Positions 24,804 to 35,163 of a stretch of DNA of 64,000 nucleotides are shown here, piece by piece; within the stretch, counting starts at the first letter, position 1; each line of letters starts with the position of its first letter. A model generated the notes under the pieces. It was not told the origin of the DNA, did not search any database, and saw only the letters and a program-made list of their open reading frames with translations. The stretch comes from Bacteroidota bacterium (lineage in GTDB: Bacteria; Bacteroidota; Bacteroidia; Bacteroidales; FEN-979): contig JAPLDJ010000018.1 of the NCBI GenBank assembly GCA_026391805.1, positions 18,379-82,378 on the forward strand. Reading direction: 5' to 3'. A program made the translations under genes and the position numbers.

Positions 24804-26624
24804 ATGTCCCATTCGCTCAACAAATATTTTTCACACCTGGAACCCATTGTCAGGAGCCTGCCCCAGAAACCGGGCGTTTACCAGTACTTTGACGACCGCA
24901 ACAAGATCATCTATGTCGGGAAAGCGAAGAATCTTAAGAAAAGGGTCAGCTCCTATTTCAGCAAGATCAATTCGGTGAGCGGAAAGGTCCAGATGCTGGT
25001 AAGGAAGATCGCCGATATCAAATACATCGTGGTGGACACGGAACAGGATGCCTTGCTCCTTGAAAACAACCTGATCAAAAAATACCGTCCCCATTATAAT
25101 GTTGCCCTGAAGGATGACAAGACGTTTCCCTGGATCTGTATTAAAAATGAACCTTTCCCGCGTGTTTTTTCAACGCGGCATGTGATCCGGGACGGGTCGG
25201 TCTATTTCGGTCCCTATGCCAACGTCAGGCTGATGAATACGCTGATGGACCTTTCCCGCCGGCTCTACCCGCTCAGGAACTGCAACCTCAACCTCACGGA
25301 GAAAAACATTAAGGCAGGGAAGTTCAGGGTCTGCCTCGAATATCATCTCGGGAACTGCAAGGGTCCCTGCGAAGGACACCAGGACCTGGCGGATTATGAT
25401 CTTTCCATCAATTCCATCAAGGAGATCATCAAGGGGAACCTTCAGGCCGTCAACCGCCAGCTGAAAGAGCTTATGATGGAGTATGCGGGGAAGCTGGAAT
25501 TTGAAAAAGCCCACCTGATCAAGGAGAAGCTGGAATTGCTGGATAAATTCCAGAGTAAATCCACGGTCGTGAATCCGTCGATCAACAACGTCGACGTGTT
25601 TTCGATCCTTTCGGATGTAACCACCGCGTATGTCAATTTTATGAAGGTGATGAACGGTGCCATCATCCAGGTGCATACCATCGAGCTGGTCAAAAAACTG
25701 GATGAAAGCCCCGAAGAACTGCTGTCGATCGCCGTCACCGACATCCGCCAGCGGTTTGAAAGCCAGGCGCCGGAGATCATTCTTCCGTTCCTGATCGACT
25801 ATGAGGTCCCGGGAGTGACATTTACCATTCCGAAGATCGGCGATAAAAAGAAACTGCTTGAGCTGTCGGAACGGAATGTGAAATATTATCAGCTTGAGAA
25901 GGAAAAACAAAAGGATCTGGTGGATCCCGAGCACCGTTCAAACCGGATCCTGGCGCAGATGACCAAAGACCTGCGGATGACCGAACCTCCCGTACACATT
26001 GAATGCTTTGACAATTCGAACATCCAGGGGGCGTACCCGGTAGCGTCGATGGTTTGTTTTAAAAACACAAAACCGGATAAAAGCGAATACCGCCATTTCA
26101 ACATCAAAACCGTTGAAGGGCCCAACGATTTTGCCTCGATGGAAGAGATCATTTACCGGCGCTACAAACGGCTGATGGATGAAAATTCCGGCCTGCCCCA
26201 GCTGGTCGTGGTGGACGGCGGAAAAGGCCAGCTCAGCGCAGCAATGAAGAGCATCGATAAGCTGGGACTTCACGGAAAAATGACCGTGATCGGGATCGCC
26301 AAAAAACTGGAAGAGATCTATTATCCCAACGATCCGCTGCCGCTCTACCTGGATAAAAAATCAGAAACGCTGCGGATCATCCAGCAGATGCGTGATGAAG
26401 CACACCGGTTCGGCATCACTCATCACCGCAGGAAACGTGAAAAGGGAACGATCACCGCCCAGATGACCCAGATCGAAGGCATCGGGTATTCAACCAACCA
26501 GGTCCTGCTCCGTAAATTCAAATCGGTGAAAAACATAAAGCTGGCCACGCTGGCAGAACTGCAGGAGACGATCGGGAAATCAAAAGGCAATGTGGTGTAC
26601 AGCCATTTTCACCCGGAAGAATAG
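24804..26624 (+). CDS. uvrC: Excinuclease ABC subunit C
   Basis: 606 residues, dual-incision nuclease of nucleotide excision repair. GIY-YIG domain at the N-terminus (KPGVYQYF, then IIYVGKAKNLKKRV), central UVR motif (LEFEKAHLIKEKLELL), the RNase-H-like nuclease domain (ECFDNSNIQGAYPVASMV and VVDGGKGQLSAA) and C-terminal helix-hairpin-helix (QIEGIGYSTNQVLLRKFKS). Length is normal. The ATG at 24804 fits the promoter box better than the upstream TTG. Confidence 0.95.
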   Translation: MSHSLNKYFSHLEPIVRSLPQKPGVYQYFDDRNKIIYVGKAKNLKKRVSSYFSKINSVSGKVQMLVRKIADIKYIVVDTEQDALLLENNLIKKYRPHYNVALKDDKTFPWICIKNEPFPRVFSTRHVIRDGSVYFGPYANVRLMNTLMDLSRRLYPLRNCNLNLTEKNIKAGKFRVCLEYHLGNCKGPCEGHQDLADYDLSINSIKEIIKGNLQAVNRQLKELMMEYAGKLEFEKAHLIKEKLELLDKFQSKSTVVNPSINNVDVFSILSDVTTAYVNFMKVMNGAIIQVHTIELVKKLDESPEELLSIAVTDIRQRFESQAPEIILPFLIDYEVPGVTFTIPKIGDKKKLLELSERNVKYYQLEKEKQKDLVDPEHRSNRILAQMTKDLRMTEPPVHIECFDNSNIQGAYPVASMVCFKNTKPDKSEYRHFNIKTVEGPNDFASMEEIIYRRYKRLMDENSGLPQLVVVDGGKGQLSAAMKSIDKLGLHGKMTVIGIAKKLEEIYYPNDPLPLYLDKKSETLRIIQQMRDEAHRFGITHHRRKREKGTITAQMTQIEGIGYSTNQVLLRKFKSVKNIKLATLAELQETIGKSKGNVVYSHFHPEE

Positions 26625-26655
26625 TGAAAGGTGAACAGTGAGCAGTGAACGGTTA
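26625..26655. repeat. GTGAACAGT-word array between convergent genes
   Basis: Short run of GTGAA(A/C)GGT, GTGAGCAGT words starting directly after the uvrC stop codon and reaching the vanZ-like stop. Confidence 0.55.
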
Positions 26656-27051
26656 AGATCGTTCTTTTCTTCTTTCCAATAGGATGAAAATCCACCAACC
26701 TAAAAAGCATCCCGCAACATTGGCAATAAAGTCGTAGATCGATGCCACGCGGCCGGTGACTAATTCTGTCCGTTGGAGCATTTCTGTTATTCCTCCGAGG
26801 AAAATGCCGGTGTTCAGTGCGATGGTCAACGCATGACTGCGAAAAAAAAGACTTTCCTCCTGCAGGTTGAACCCACGAAGCAGAAGGATGATCAGCACCG
26901 CAAAAAGGAAAAGATGGACCAACTTGTCCGGACTGAAAAGATCAAGGAAAGTCGGAACCTGTGGGATTACATTCCCCGGGATGCACGTCAGAACAAAAAT
27001 GAGAATGATCCAAAGTATTCCCCAAAGGTTGCGGGTAAGGAAGTTTTTCAC
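26653..27051 (-). CDS. VanZ-family membrane protein
   Basis: 132 residues with four transmembrane segments (about 8-26, 46-63, 74-92, 106-126), KLVHLFLFAVL and DFIANVAGCFLGW as the VanZ motifs. Function of the short VanZ proteins is unknown. The start overlaps the gcvH stop by four bases (ATGA), so the two are co-translated. A gcvH-vanZ pair near sprA is, to my knowledge, a common arrangement in T9SS Bacteroidota. Confidence 0.9.
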   Translation of the reverse strand: MKNFLTRNLWGILWIILIFVLTCIPGNVIPQVPTFLDLFSPDKLVHLFLFAVLIILLLRGFNLQEESLFFRSHALTIALNTGIFLGGITEMLQRTELVTGRVASIYDFIANVAGCFLGWWIFILLERRKERS

Positions 27052-27428
27052 CCCTGTATCAGCTTCCCGTAATCTGCTGCAGAAAGCAACTGGTTAACCT
27101 CATCAGGATTGGTGATCTTGATACGGACAACCCAGCCTGCATCATACGGATCCTGGTTGAGGGTTTCGGGTTTTGAGGTCAGTGCGTCATTGAAGGCAAG
27201 AACCTCCCCGCCCACCGGCATGAACATGTCGGAGACCGTTTTTACGGCTTCGATGGTTCCGAAGGATTCGCCTTTCTGCAGGATCTCCCCTACCGTCTCA
27301 ACTTCAATGAAAACAATATCGCCCAGTTCATGCTGTGCATAATCGCTGATGCCAACAAGGGCTTCGTTACCTTCTACTTTCAGCCATTCATGGTCTTTTG
27401 TGTACTTTAAATTTTCGGGAACTTTCAT
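27048..27428 (-). CDS. gcvH: Glycine cleavage system H protein
   Basis: 126 residues; lipoyl carrier that shuttles the aminomethyl group between the P, T and L proteins. The lipoylated Lys63 is in GTIEAVKTVSDMF, and NQDPYDAGWVVRIKI is the conserved C-terminal block. None of gcvP, gcvT or lipoyl genes is in the window. Upstream box TATATTTG (27464-27457). Confidence 0.96.
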   Translation of the reverse strand: MKVPENLKYTKDHEWLKVEGNEALVGISDYAQHELGDIVFIEVETVGEILQKGESFGTIEAVKTVSDMFMPVGGEVLAFNDALTSKPETLNQDPYDAGWVVRIKITNPDEVNQLLSAADYGKLIQG

Positions 27429-27456
27429 ACAGATCGGGTTTTTTTTATATGATTTT

Positions 27457-27464
27457 CAAATATA
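27457..27464 (-). promoter_or_regulatory. Putative -7 box of gcvH-vanZ
   Basis: TATATTTG on the minus strand, 28 nt before the ATG. A small AGGTTT/AAACCT stem-loop (27465-27480) lies just upstream. Confidence 0.45.
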
Positions 27465-27512
27465 AGGTTTTTTGCAAACCTGGAATATCTTTTGTCAATA
27501 CTTTTCTATTTT

Positions 27513-27838
27513 CCATCCTCCATTCTCCGACCTCTTTTTTCACCACAGATTGACACAGATTCTCACAGATTAGTCACAGATTTTTCATCCTCATTGTCAT
27601 TGTGAGGCCGCCGCAGGCGACCGAAACAATCTCCTTCATTCTTACAACTCAGCGTTGTCCTTGCGAGTCCCGATTTCATCGGGACGAAGCACCCCCCATT
27701 TTCCAGCCTCCATCCTCCATTCTCCGACCTCTTTTTTCACCACAGATTGACACAGATTTTCACAGATTAGTCACAGATTTTCCATCCTCCATCTTCCATT
27801 CTCCGACCTCTGACCTCCGTCCTCCGACCTCGGATTCA
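27513..27838. repeat. Composite array with a 78-nt direct duplication
   Basis: 27513-27590 and 27710-27787 are direct copies, 197 nt apart and 76 of 78 identical by my alignment. Each is CCATCCTCCATTCTCCGACC words, a T run, then CACAGATT words. A third run of CCTCCATT/GACCTCTGACCTCC words follows to 27833. The array fills the gap between sprA (stop 27852) and the gcvH promoter; nothing else was recognised apart from the inserts at 27597-27697. Confidence 0.85.
27597..27697. repeat. Two TTGCGAG...CGAAGCA-type palindromic units
   Basis: Between the two 78-nt copies are two units of a CATTGNGAG-stem-CGAANCAA pattern: 27597-27634 (stem GCCGCC/GGCG) and about 27657-27697 (stem TCCCGAT/ATCGGGA). 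Such units are a widespread dispersed repeat in bacteria; here they are both diverged. Confidence 0.6.
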
Positions 27839-27851
27839 ATTATCACAATTG

Positions 27852-30800
27852 CTACTGCGACAGCGTAAACCTCAGCGTAATCCCTCCCTTCGTATTCGAC
27901 GTCCTGTACTGGTTCGACACATAGGGTTGATTGATGACCTTATCGAAATAGAAGCGGATGTTGAACCGCTGGTTAAGGTTATAATCGGCTGTAAAGTTGA
28001 TGGAGGTAACCTGCTGGCCTGTGGAGACCTGGTTGATGGCTTCATCGATCCTGCGCAGGTAGGTTTTATTGCGCCGCACAGAGAAATCGGCTTTGAGGTT
28101 AAGATCACTCGAATATTTGCTCTTCTTTCCGGCCAGTCCGAGCGAAATAAAAGAAAGCTTGATATTCTTGAACCTGTAACCCAGTCCGATGACATATTCG
28201 TTGCTGAAGATCTCCGTAAGCTGGTTATTGACAAAGCTGAAGGAAAGGTTACGTCCCCGCTTCCATTCGATGGAAGTGAGAAGGCTGTTCACCCATCCCA
28301 TGTCGAACTTGATCATGGGGCTGAATTGTTCAGTAACCGAGATCACGCTGATCTGATCTTTGGGGATGTAATTCCCTGCATTGTCGAGTTGTACAGGATG
28401 ACTGTCAATTTCCTTGTACTGGATGTTCGAAGTAAATGATCCCACCGAATAGGTCGACTGGTAGGCATGCGAGATCGTGAAGGTCCGCAGGATTTTTTTC
28501 ACTGCCCTGATCTTGGTCAGTCCGTCGTAAGTAATTCTCCAGTTCGGCAACGGGATGCTCGGAAATGCCCCGAGTCCAACCTTGGAAGGATCTCTCCCCG
28601 TATACGCTGCCAGGAAAGCAGTATTCAGCACCTCCTGGTCGGTTGCGGTATACCCTGTCGGGAAACCGGTTGAGTCGGTTCCTTTTGACCATGGATTCTG
28701 CGCTGCATATCGCTGGGCGATCAAAAGCCGGGATTCCTTCATTTTTTCAAAGACCGGTGAGATGTTATCACCGCCGGTTTTCGCAAAGCTGGTCCCGATG
28801 ACGATGTACGACATGGTGAAGGTTCCGTTGTCCATGGGTGAAAACGAACTGAATCCTCCCAGGGAATCAACATATTTGTAGTATTCCTGGTGAGACTTGG
28901 TATAGGTACGGATGGCGTTGATCTCGATCTTCAGGTCAGGCAAAGGTTCGAGGGATGCCGTCATGGTCATGTTGTCGTTGTACTTGTTCGCATAAGGCTG
29001 CACCAGCAAGGAATCCCGGGTAAACCACATTCCTCCCCGCTGGCGGATGTCCTTCTGGCTGCCGAATACGTACCCGAGGCCCGGGGCATTCAATGTCCAG
29101 TTATTACCCAATGTGTTTGGCTTCGGGACAAACCCGGGGATCAAGGTGCCATTGCCCTGGGTATAATTGATCCCGACGCTCCGCACCATCATCAGGATGC
29201 GCACGGTTCCGTCGAGGAGAAATTTACCGAAGTTGAATTTTGGATTCAGCTTGTTCAGACTGTCAATCTTTGCCTGTGTTTTATCCCCTTTTATGTTTTT
29301 GCTGGACTGGCTTTGATTCTTTTTGGCTGCGGTTGAACTGGCCTGGTTGAGTTTTTTCAGGTAGGAATTCTTGTTGTAAAGCGTAATAAAGTTCAGTCTT
29401 CCGTTGATAACCGTGGTGTTCGAATTCTCGATGGTATTTCCGAGACGTTGCTGCAGTGAGACAGGGCTGGCCGTCCAGTGGTAGTTTGCCTGGTAGCCGG
29501 CTGTCACCGTGATCCAGTCCATGTAAGGGATCTTGGGTATCGGGATGTCATAGGTGCCTGAAAACTGCTGATTATAGTTGTTCATGGTTCCGAAGGAGAA
29601 GATCTGATCCCACACCTGCTGCCTGCTCGAATGGTCGATGGCCCCGGGAGGCTCATTGATATAAGCATTGGCATTGGCAATGAGTGAGAATTTAAGCGAT
29701 TTTGAAAAATCGTATTTCAGATCATATACCCTTGACCAGTCCCATTTCTTGATGTAATATGTTTCCATCGGGATGATGGCCGTGCTCTTGTTCCTGAACT
29801 TCCGCTGTTCAAACTCCCGGTTCATATCCGTCCTGAAGGAGAAAGAACGCGGCAGGTAGTATAAGTTAAAATCGGAGATGATCTTCCATGCTTTGTGACG
29901 GCTTAAGAACTTTACTTTTGCCAGCGGGGTGATGTTTTTCGGGACAGCGGCGTAGTTGTACCCGATTCCTCCGGTATACTTTTTCTGCAGGTCGTATTCG
30001 ATGTCGGGATTCCGCTGGAAAAGTTCCGAATAGGCATAGCTGACGTTGAAGTTTTCGATGTCGTAAACCTTTGCCTTCTTGTCGCCAACGCGGTCCTTCC
30101 TGACATTCATCAGGTTGAAATTCCTTCGTTGTGTATACTCTTCGGATGTGGCGCGCACCGAATCTTTCTGGGCCTTTGTTTCAAAGGTACTCAGGTTCTC
30201 TGAAAAGAGGATATCCGGGTTGAGGGGATCGTACTTCGGCGTGCTTTTTATCATTGAATAGTCAAAATGCATGGGGATGCGGATGCCGGATTTCTCCGGG
30301 AAGAATTTCCCAAGTTCAAGGTCTGTATCGAACCCGAAGCCGGTGGTTGTTTTCAACGCCCGCTGTGTCTGTTTTTCTTCGATGGTCCCGAACCCGCTGC
30401 TGTAATATTCGCCGTTCAACTGGATCCGGCCAAGGTCGGCAAGGTCGGCTGCAACCCGTGCAGTGGCGGCCCATCCGCCCTGTTTGTTGAAATCGGTCAG
30501 CCGCAATTCATCCACCCAGATCTCCGCACATTTTGCCTGGCCGTCATCATTCGTCGACTGGCTGTTCTTTTTCGGGTTCCGGATCCCGATCATGATGGAT
30601 TTTACATCGCTGATGGAGGGAGATCCGATGACCGTGATATGGTTATTCCCGTCGTTCTCAACATAGGGTGTGGAGGAGGTGATGTTATTCCCGGCCCTTC
30701 GCATCGCCACGTTCCTGTCCTCTTTGGTCTGCACCAACCGGTCCAGGTCGACGTTAAATGCATTGGATTCGGGCCATATTCCATCGGGGTTGGTTGTTCC

Positions 30801-33800
30801 GGTGCCCCACGGGGTAAACGTCAGCGGGATTTCATATTCATAATAGTTCTGGGTAAAGTCAGAACCTACACGCATGAAGATCGTCAGGTCGCCGTTTTTG
30901 ATGCTCTGGCTCTGGATCGATTGCTCGGCATGAACAAACATCTGCAACCGTTTGAACTGGCGGAAATCGAATTCGCAGGTTTTGAAAGCGGCACGTGCAT
31001 CCCCGTCAATCAGGTTACAGACCTTCAGGACCATGGATTGCTCGTTGAGTTGCTGCTGGTTGGTCGATCCCCAGTTTGTCTCACGGGTGATCCCCGGAGG
31101 CATCACGTAAGGAATGGGTTGTTTGCTTCCGTTTTCTTCAATGCTGACCGTAGCGACGTCGAAGGTCGTCTGGTTTTCGTTGTTATCAGGGATATACTCT
31201 CCCGGCTGCAGCAGGTCGTAGTCATATTTTCTCCATTCCCCACGGGAGAGTTCCAGGGTTGCAAAGCGGCACACGATGTTTTTGCTGAATCCCTTGAAGA
31301 ACATGCGGAGGAAACGGATGGAGGTAAAGCCCTGCATGTTTCCTACGGTTTTATCCGGTTGACGAATCGGGATCTTGAACTGGTACCACTTTACGTTTCC
31401 CCGCTGACCATCAGCCAGCGGTATATCGATTGCACGGTACACATTCGTGATGTAATTCTGACCCGGCTTCATTTTGTCGGGACTCAGGTGGACGACATAC
31501 TGGTAATATCGTTCGGCTTCACTCAGGGTGTTGTCATGATTGATATCCTCAACATTCGGGAGGGTGGTCGACATGGTCGGATATTTTTCCGGCGAATTAT
31601 CGGCTGCCGGTGAGTTGCCTTCCACCCCCGTATATTGCTTATACCGTTCAAGAACGCTTGAATACTGGGATTCATTGTCATAATCGGTTCCCCTGAAATA
31701 ATGAAAATCATCGGCCGAGGCGTCCTGAAGCGCAAGCTGATAAGCACTTGAATTCACGCCATATACGGTAGCAATTTTTTGCAGGTAGGTCGTATCAAAG
31801 AACAGCCGTTCGTCATTATCGCTCAGTCCGTCGTATCCGACATCCTGGTACTGGCGGGAACCCGGTGAATTATCAAAGGCATCCACCAGCGACTGTACCG
31901 AAGGAACCCTGCCCCAGATGGTGGTATCAACATTGATCACCGTGCCGGTGGCGGGCAATCCGTTCTCATAGGATTTTCTTCCATCCCGCAGAATATCTTC
32001 GGAAATATCCCCCAGGTTGAAATAGAGGTCACCGGAAATGGTCGAATCACTCGTAAAGGGATCCATCATCCAGAATTCAATGTACTGGATGTTGGTGGCA
32101 TCAAAATCGCTTGTCTCTACCTTCCGCATCATACCTCCCCAGCGGGTTTCAGGCATTTGCAGGGTCCCGTCATTGGCGAGTCCCTTCGAAAAGGAAGTCG
32201 GTCTCACATCATAATTGTAGGGTCCCCGGTCGGCGGGATAATAGGCCAGGTTCAGAACGGCAAGGTTTACAGGAATACCGTTCAGGGGCTGTTTGTTCGG
32301 AAAAACTTCAGTCTCCCAAACCTGCCTGACCTCATTTTTTGAAAGTTCCGTATTGGTTACATTGGGTGGAATGAGGTTCTGGTTCTTGTCATAAAACAAG
32401 GGGTCGATGATGTACCAGGACAATTTTGCACGGTTAAAGCCATAGGTCAGTCCGGTTCCGGATGCAGCCTCGGGGAACATCGAAAGGGATGTTTGTCCCT
32501 GTGGCGTGCTGGAAAGAAACCAGGTTCCGGTATTCTTGAGATCAATGGTGGAGCGGGCTCCTTCGAAATCGTCGATGTAAGAGGTCCCGGCACTCCCGAT
32601 GGATTTGGAATGACCCGGGATGAACTGGGCGAATTCAGCGTCGACCGCCACCCTTGAAACCGCCTTGGTATGGATGAGGGGCAGCGCGTCAACTATCCTG
32701 GTGATGAGCCTTGAATCGGTGCGGTACATCAGGTTGATCCCCCACATGGTATTGGAGATCGGTTCATCGCCGTAATTGACTTTCTCCGTCAGCGGCCGTT
32801 CATTCAGGTTGAGTACGGTACCTCCGATGACGAAATCCTTGTTGACCTTGTAATCCAGGTGAGCCCCGATCAGCCGCTTGGTCTGGATATTGAACATCTG
32901 GGTGCTTTCCAGCGAGATGTTGATCGGTGTCCCGGAATTGAGGATCCCTTCATTGATGATACGTACCCTTCCAAGGGTATAATCAACGGTATAATCAACG
33001 TTCTCCTGCAGCTGAACTCCGCCTGCCGTCACCCTTACGGAGCCTTGCGGAACATTCAGCGCATTCAGCGATATTTCGGATCCGGTCGAGGATTTGAAGA
33101 ATCCGTCCAGGAGAAATTTATTCTTGTCGGGATATTGCTTCGCCATGGTCCGGGTGACCGTGTAAAGAGAGTCGAAGCAATATTTACTGGCCAGTTCCAG
33201 CGATTGCTTGGGATTCATCGGATCATAGATGGAATCCCGCAGATCCTGTCCGAAAGGCTCAAGAACCGTAAAGAAGATCCTTCCGTTGGAGGCCTGTACG
33301 GTTCCGCCCTGGGTGGCTGCTGCATCGATAAAATCGAACATCCCGTCGGAGGGAGGATTCATCTGCTGGTTCAGGTTGTCGAAATTCAGAACCCGTAACA
33401 GGGGTACGCCGCTGATCCTTCCTTCGGTAATGTATGCCGTGGGAACGCCGTTCTTGTTTCCTGAATAGAGGATGTTCAGGTTGAAATCCGTGTTCTGAAC
33501 CTGGTAGGCACCCAATGAGTAGACATTTTTCATCATCAGGTTCCACATGGGGATCCGGGTGTTCAGCGCCGTGCTTTTCAGCAGTTTTATGATCAGGCAG
33601 CTGGGTGAGTTGATCCCCTGGTTCGAAAATTCACCGACCTGGTATACCGTTGTATCTCCTACAACCTGGTACTGGTAAGCCACACCAAGCACCTGGTCGG
33701 AGTTCAGCGTCGTGTTCAGCGAAATGAAACCCAGCTTTGAGTTAAATGAAAATTCTGATGGAAGAAGTTTACGCGCACTCTCCACCTTTTCAAAATCCTG

Positions 33801-35102
33801 GCCTGCCGTCAGTCCGAACGTACGGGTCAGGTAATCGCTGACTTTGTTAATGTTCCTGACGTTGGCGGTATCGGCCGGTGTGGGCATGATCACATGCAGA
33901 AGATCATTTGAATAATTTGAAGGAAATGTTTTACCGGGAGTGCCATGGAACACCATCTTGTTGTAAGGATTATTTTCTCCGAGATCCATAAACGCCACGA
34001 TGTTGCGGTTATCCGTAACAGCAGCGCCTATGTTGGTCACCCAGACTTCCACCCTGAGAATGTTGATGCTCGATGAGACCACCGGGAGGGTCTTGAGGGC
34101 GGGCTTAAAGTTGTCGCGGAATTTCTGTGCAACAAAGAAGTGGCGGTATTCTTCGTACTCATCGGCACGGATCGAGAACTTCGTGGTTTGTGCATTGCCC
34201 TGAACGGTAATGTTCTTGGTTTCACTTTTCTGCTGGGAATAGAGGGCGGTCAGGGTGAGCCTTCCGAACCGAAGCTTCGTCTTGATCCCGAAAAGGTTCT
34301 CGGTCCCGCGGATCAGGGTGCTGTTCAGCGGCAGGTTGACATCCCCTCCTTCGATCAGCTGGATGATGTCATCTTCCTTGCCTTCGTATTTCAGCTTTAA
34401 TTTATTTTCAAATTCAAAGGTCGCCTCGGTATTGTAGTTGACCTTGAATTCGATCTTGTCGCCGATCTTGGCGAGCACGTTCATCTGGATCTTCTCGTTG
34501 AAATCGAAGTTGGTCTGCCTCCGCTGATGGGTATTCAGCATCGGGTCATCACGCCGGTTCGAAACGATCCCGAAGGTGATCTCGGCCGATCCTTGCGGGC
34601 GGATATCCACCGTGTTATTTCCGAAAATGGTCTCAAATACCTTGCCCCCGATGTGCAGTTTGGGAATAACTCCCTTGTTGTTATCAATACTGGCCGCTTC
34701 CGCACGCTCTTTCCAGTACCGTTTCAGCATCTGCTGGCTGTCCTCCGACTGGTACTCCTCAAAACTCATCGTTTGGGGCACCCGGTAGGTTATGTTCCCG
34801 ATCTTGTAGATCCTGTAATACTGATGGGTCACCGGGTCGTATTCCACGACAGTGTTGACGTTGGAAGGATCTTTGAGGTAAAGTCCGTTTGAACCGGAGG
34901 ATCCCGGCGGAGCATTCTGGTCATTGAAAGGATACCGCAGCTTGATGGTATCGCCTTTCGGCAAACTGTCGGGCGGGGCGCCGGCCAGCAGGAAGGGATC
35001 ATCCCGGTAATCTCCGTGAAGGGAAAAAGCGTAAGAAGCCCCCGGGAAGACAGCGAAAAGGAAGACGAAAAAGTACCCTAGGATGTAATTGTTAATTCTC
35101 AC
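27852..35102 (-). CDS. sprA: T9SS outer-membrane translocon SprA
   Basis: 2416 residues, the giant beta-barrel protein that forms the export channel of the type IX secretion system (called SprA or Sov). Signal peptide about 1-25. Typical SprA stretches are YDPVTHQYYRIYKIGNI near the N-terminus, TIFGNNTVDIRPQGSAEI, a cluster of GxLSYIDDFEGA-like segments (SYIDDFEGARSTIDLKN), GKSYENGLP and the C-terminal beta-rich part ending in GGITLRFTLSQ. Length matches the family (about 2300-2500). It follows ruvA by 61 nt on the same strand with no promoter box in between, so co-transcription is likely. It would export the sorting-domain proteins at 2-1261 and 35958-40454. Confidence 0.96.
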   Translation of the reverse strand: MRINNYILGYFFVFLFAVFPGASYAFSLHGDYRDDPFLLAGAPPDSLPKGDTIKLRYPFNDQNAPPGSSGSNGLYLKDPSNVNTVVEYDPVTHQYYRIYKIGNITYRVPQTMSFEEYQSEDSQQMLKRYWKERAEAASIDNNKGVIPKLHIGGKVFETIFGNNTVDIRPQGSAEITFGIVSNRRDDPMLNTHQRRQTNFDFNEKIQMNVLAKIGDKIEFKVNYNTEATFEFENKLKLKYEGKEDDIIQLIEGGDVNLPLNSTLIRGTENLFGIKTKLRFGRLTLTALYSQQKSETKNITVQGNAQTTKFSIRADEYEEYRHFFVAQKFRDNFKPALKTLPVVSSSINILRVEVWVTNIGAAVTDNRNIVAFMDLGENNPYNKMVFHGTPGKTFPSNYSNDLLHVIMPTPADTANVRNINKVSDYLTRTFGLTAGQDFEKVESARKLLPSEFSFNSKLGFISLNTTLNSDQVLGVAYQYQVVGDTTVYQVGEFSNQGINSPSCLIIKLLKSTALNTRIPMWNLMMKNVYSLGAYQVQNTDFNLNILYSGNKNGVPTAYITEGRISGVPLLRVLNFDNLNQQMNPPSDGMFDFIDAAATQGGTVQASNGRIFFTVLEPFGQDLRDSIYDPMNPKQSLELASKYCFDSLYTVTRTMAKQYPDKNKFLLDGFFKSSTGSEISLNALNVPQGSVRVTAGGVQLQENVDYTVDYTLGRVRIINEGILNSGTPINISLESTQMFNIQTKRLIGAHLDYKVNKDFVIGGTVLNLNERPLTEKVNYGDEPISNTMWGINLMYRTDSRLITRIVDALPLIHTKAVSRVAVDAEFAQFIPGHSKSIGSAGTSYIDDFEGARSTIDLKNTGTWFLSSTPQGQTSLSMFPEAASGTGLTYGFNRAKLSWYIIDPLFYDKNQNLIPPNVTNTELSKNEVRQVWETEVFPNKQPLNGIPVNLAVLNLAYYPADRGPYNYDVRPTSFSKGLANDGTLQMPETRWGGMMRKVETSDFDATNIQYIEFWMMDPFTSDSTISGDLYFNLGDISEDILRDGRKSYENGLPATGTVINVDTTIWGRVPSVQSLVDAFDNSPGSRQYQDVGYDGLSDNDERLFFDTTYLQKIATVYGVNSSAYQLALQDASADDFHYFRGTDYDNESQYSSVLERYKQYTGVEGNSPAADNSPEKYPTMSTTLPNVEDINHDNTLSEAERYYQYVVHLSPDKMKPGQNYITNVYRAIDIPLADGQRGNVKWYQFKIPIRQPDKTVGNMQGFTSIRFLRMFFKGFSKNIVCRFATLELSRGEWRKYDYDLLQPGEYIPDNNENQTTFDVATVSIEENGSKQPIPYVMPPGITRETNWGSTNQQQLNEQSMVLKVCNLIDGDARAAFKTCEFDFRQFKRLQMFVHAEQSIQSQSIKNGDLTIFMRVGSDFTQNYYEYEIPLTFTPWGTGTTNPDGIWPESNAFNVDLDRLVQTKEDRNVAMRRAGNNITSSTPYVENDGNNHITVIGSPSISDVKSIMIGIRNPKKNSQSTNDDGQAKCAEIWVDELRLTDFNKQGGWAATARVAADLADLGRIQLNGEYYSSGFGTIEEKQTQRALKTTTGFGFDTDLELGKFFPEKSGIRIPMHFDYSMIKSTPKYDPLNPDILFSENLSTFETKAQKDSVRATSEEYTQRRNFNLMNVRKDRVGDKKAKVYDIENFNVSYAYSELFQRNPDIEYDLQKKYTGGIGYNYAAVPKNITPLAKVKFLSRHKAWKIISDFNLYYLPRSFSFRTDMNREFEQRKFRNKSTAIIPMETYYIKKWDWSRVYDLKYDFSKSLKFSLIANANAYINEPPGAIDHSSRQQVWDQIFSFGTMNNYNQQFSGTYDIPIPKIPYMDWITVTAGYQANYHWTASPVSLQQRLGNTIENSNTTVINGRLNFITLYNKNSYLKKLNQASSTAAKKNQSQSSKNIKGDKTQAKIDSLNKLNPKFNFGKFLLDGTVRILMMVRSVGINYTQGNGTLIPGFVPKPNTLGNNWTLNAPGLGYVFGSQKDIRQRGGMWFTRDSLLVQPYANKYNDNMTMTASLEPLPDLKIEINAIRTYTKSHQEYYKYVDSLGGFSSFSPMDNGTFTMSYIVIGTSFAKTGGDNISPVFEKMKESRLLIAQRYAAQNPWSKGTDSTGFPTGYTATDQEVLNTAFLAAYTGRDPSKVGLGAFPSIPLPNWRITYDGLTKIRAVKKILRTFTISHAYQSTYSVGSFTSNIQYKEIDSHPVQLDNAGNYIPKDQISVISVTEQFSPMIKFDMGWVNSLLTSIEWKRGRNLSFSFVNNQLTEIFSNEYVIGLGYRFKNIKLSFISLGLAGKKSKYSSDLNLKADFSVRRNKTYLRRIDEAINQVSTGQQVTSINFTADYNLNQRFNIRFYFDKVINQPYVSNQYRTSNTKGGITLRFTLSQ

Positions 35103-35163
35103 TCAATCCCGTATTCTTTGTTGTTGAATTGGAGGAAAAACTGAATCAGGACATGCTGCCGTT

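Noticed and set aside
17080..27838. CRISPR-like arrays
   Set aside because: Words are only 6-10 nt, variable, without constant repeats of 24-40 nt or unique spacers, and no cas gene is present.
27602..27868. Open frame of 88 codons after sprA
   Set aside because: It consists of repeat words (ACAGATT, CCTCCATT) and has biased, repetitive composition.
30267..31613. 448-codon open frame antisense to sprA
   Set aside because: Lies wholly inside sprA, no recognisable family; a shadow.
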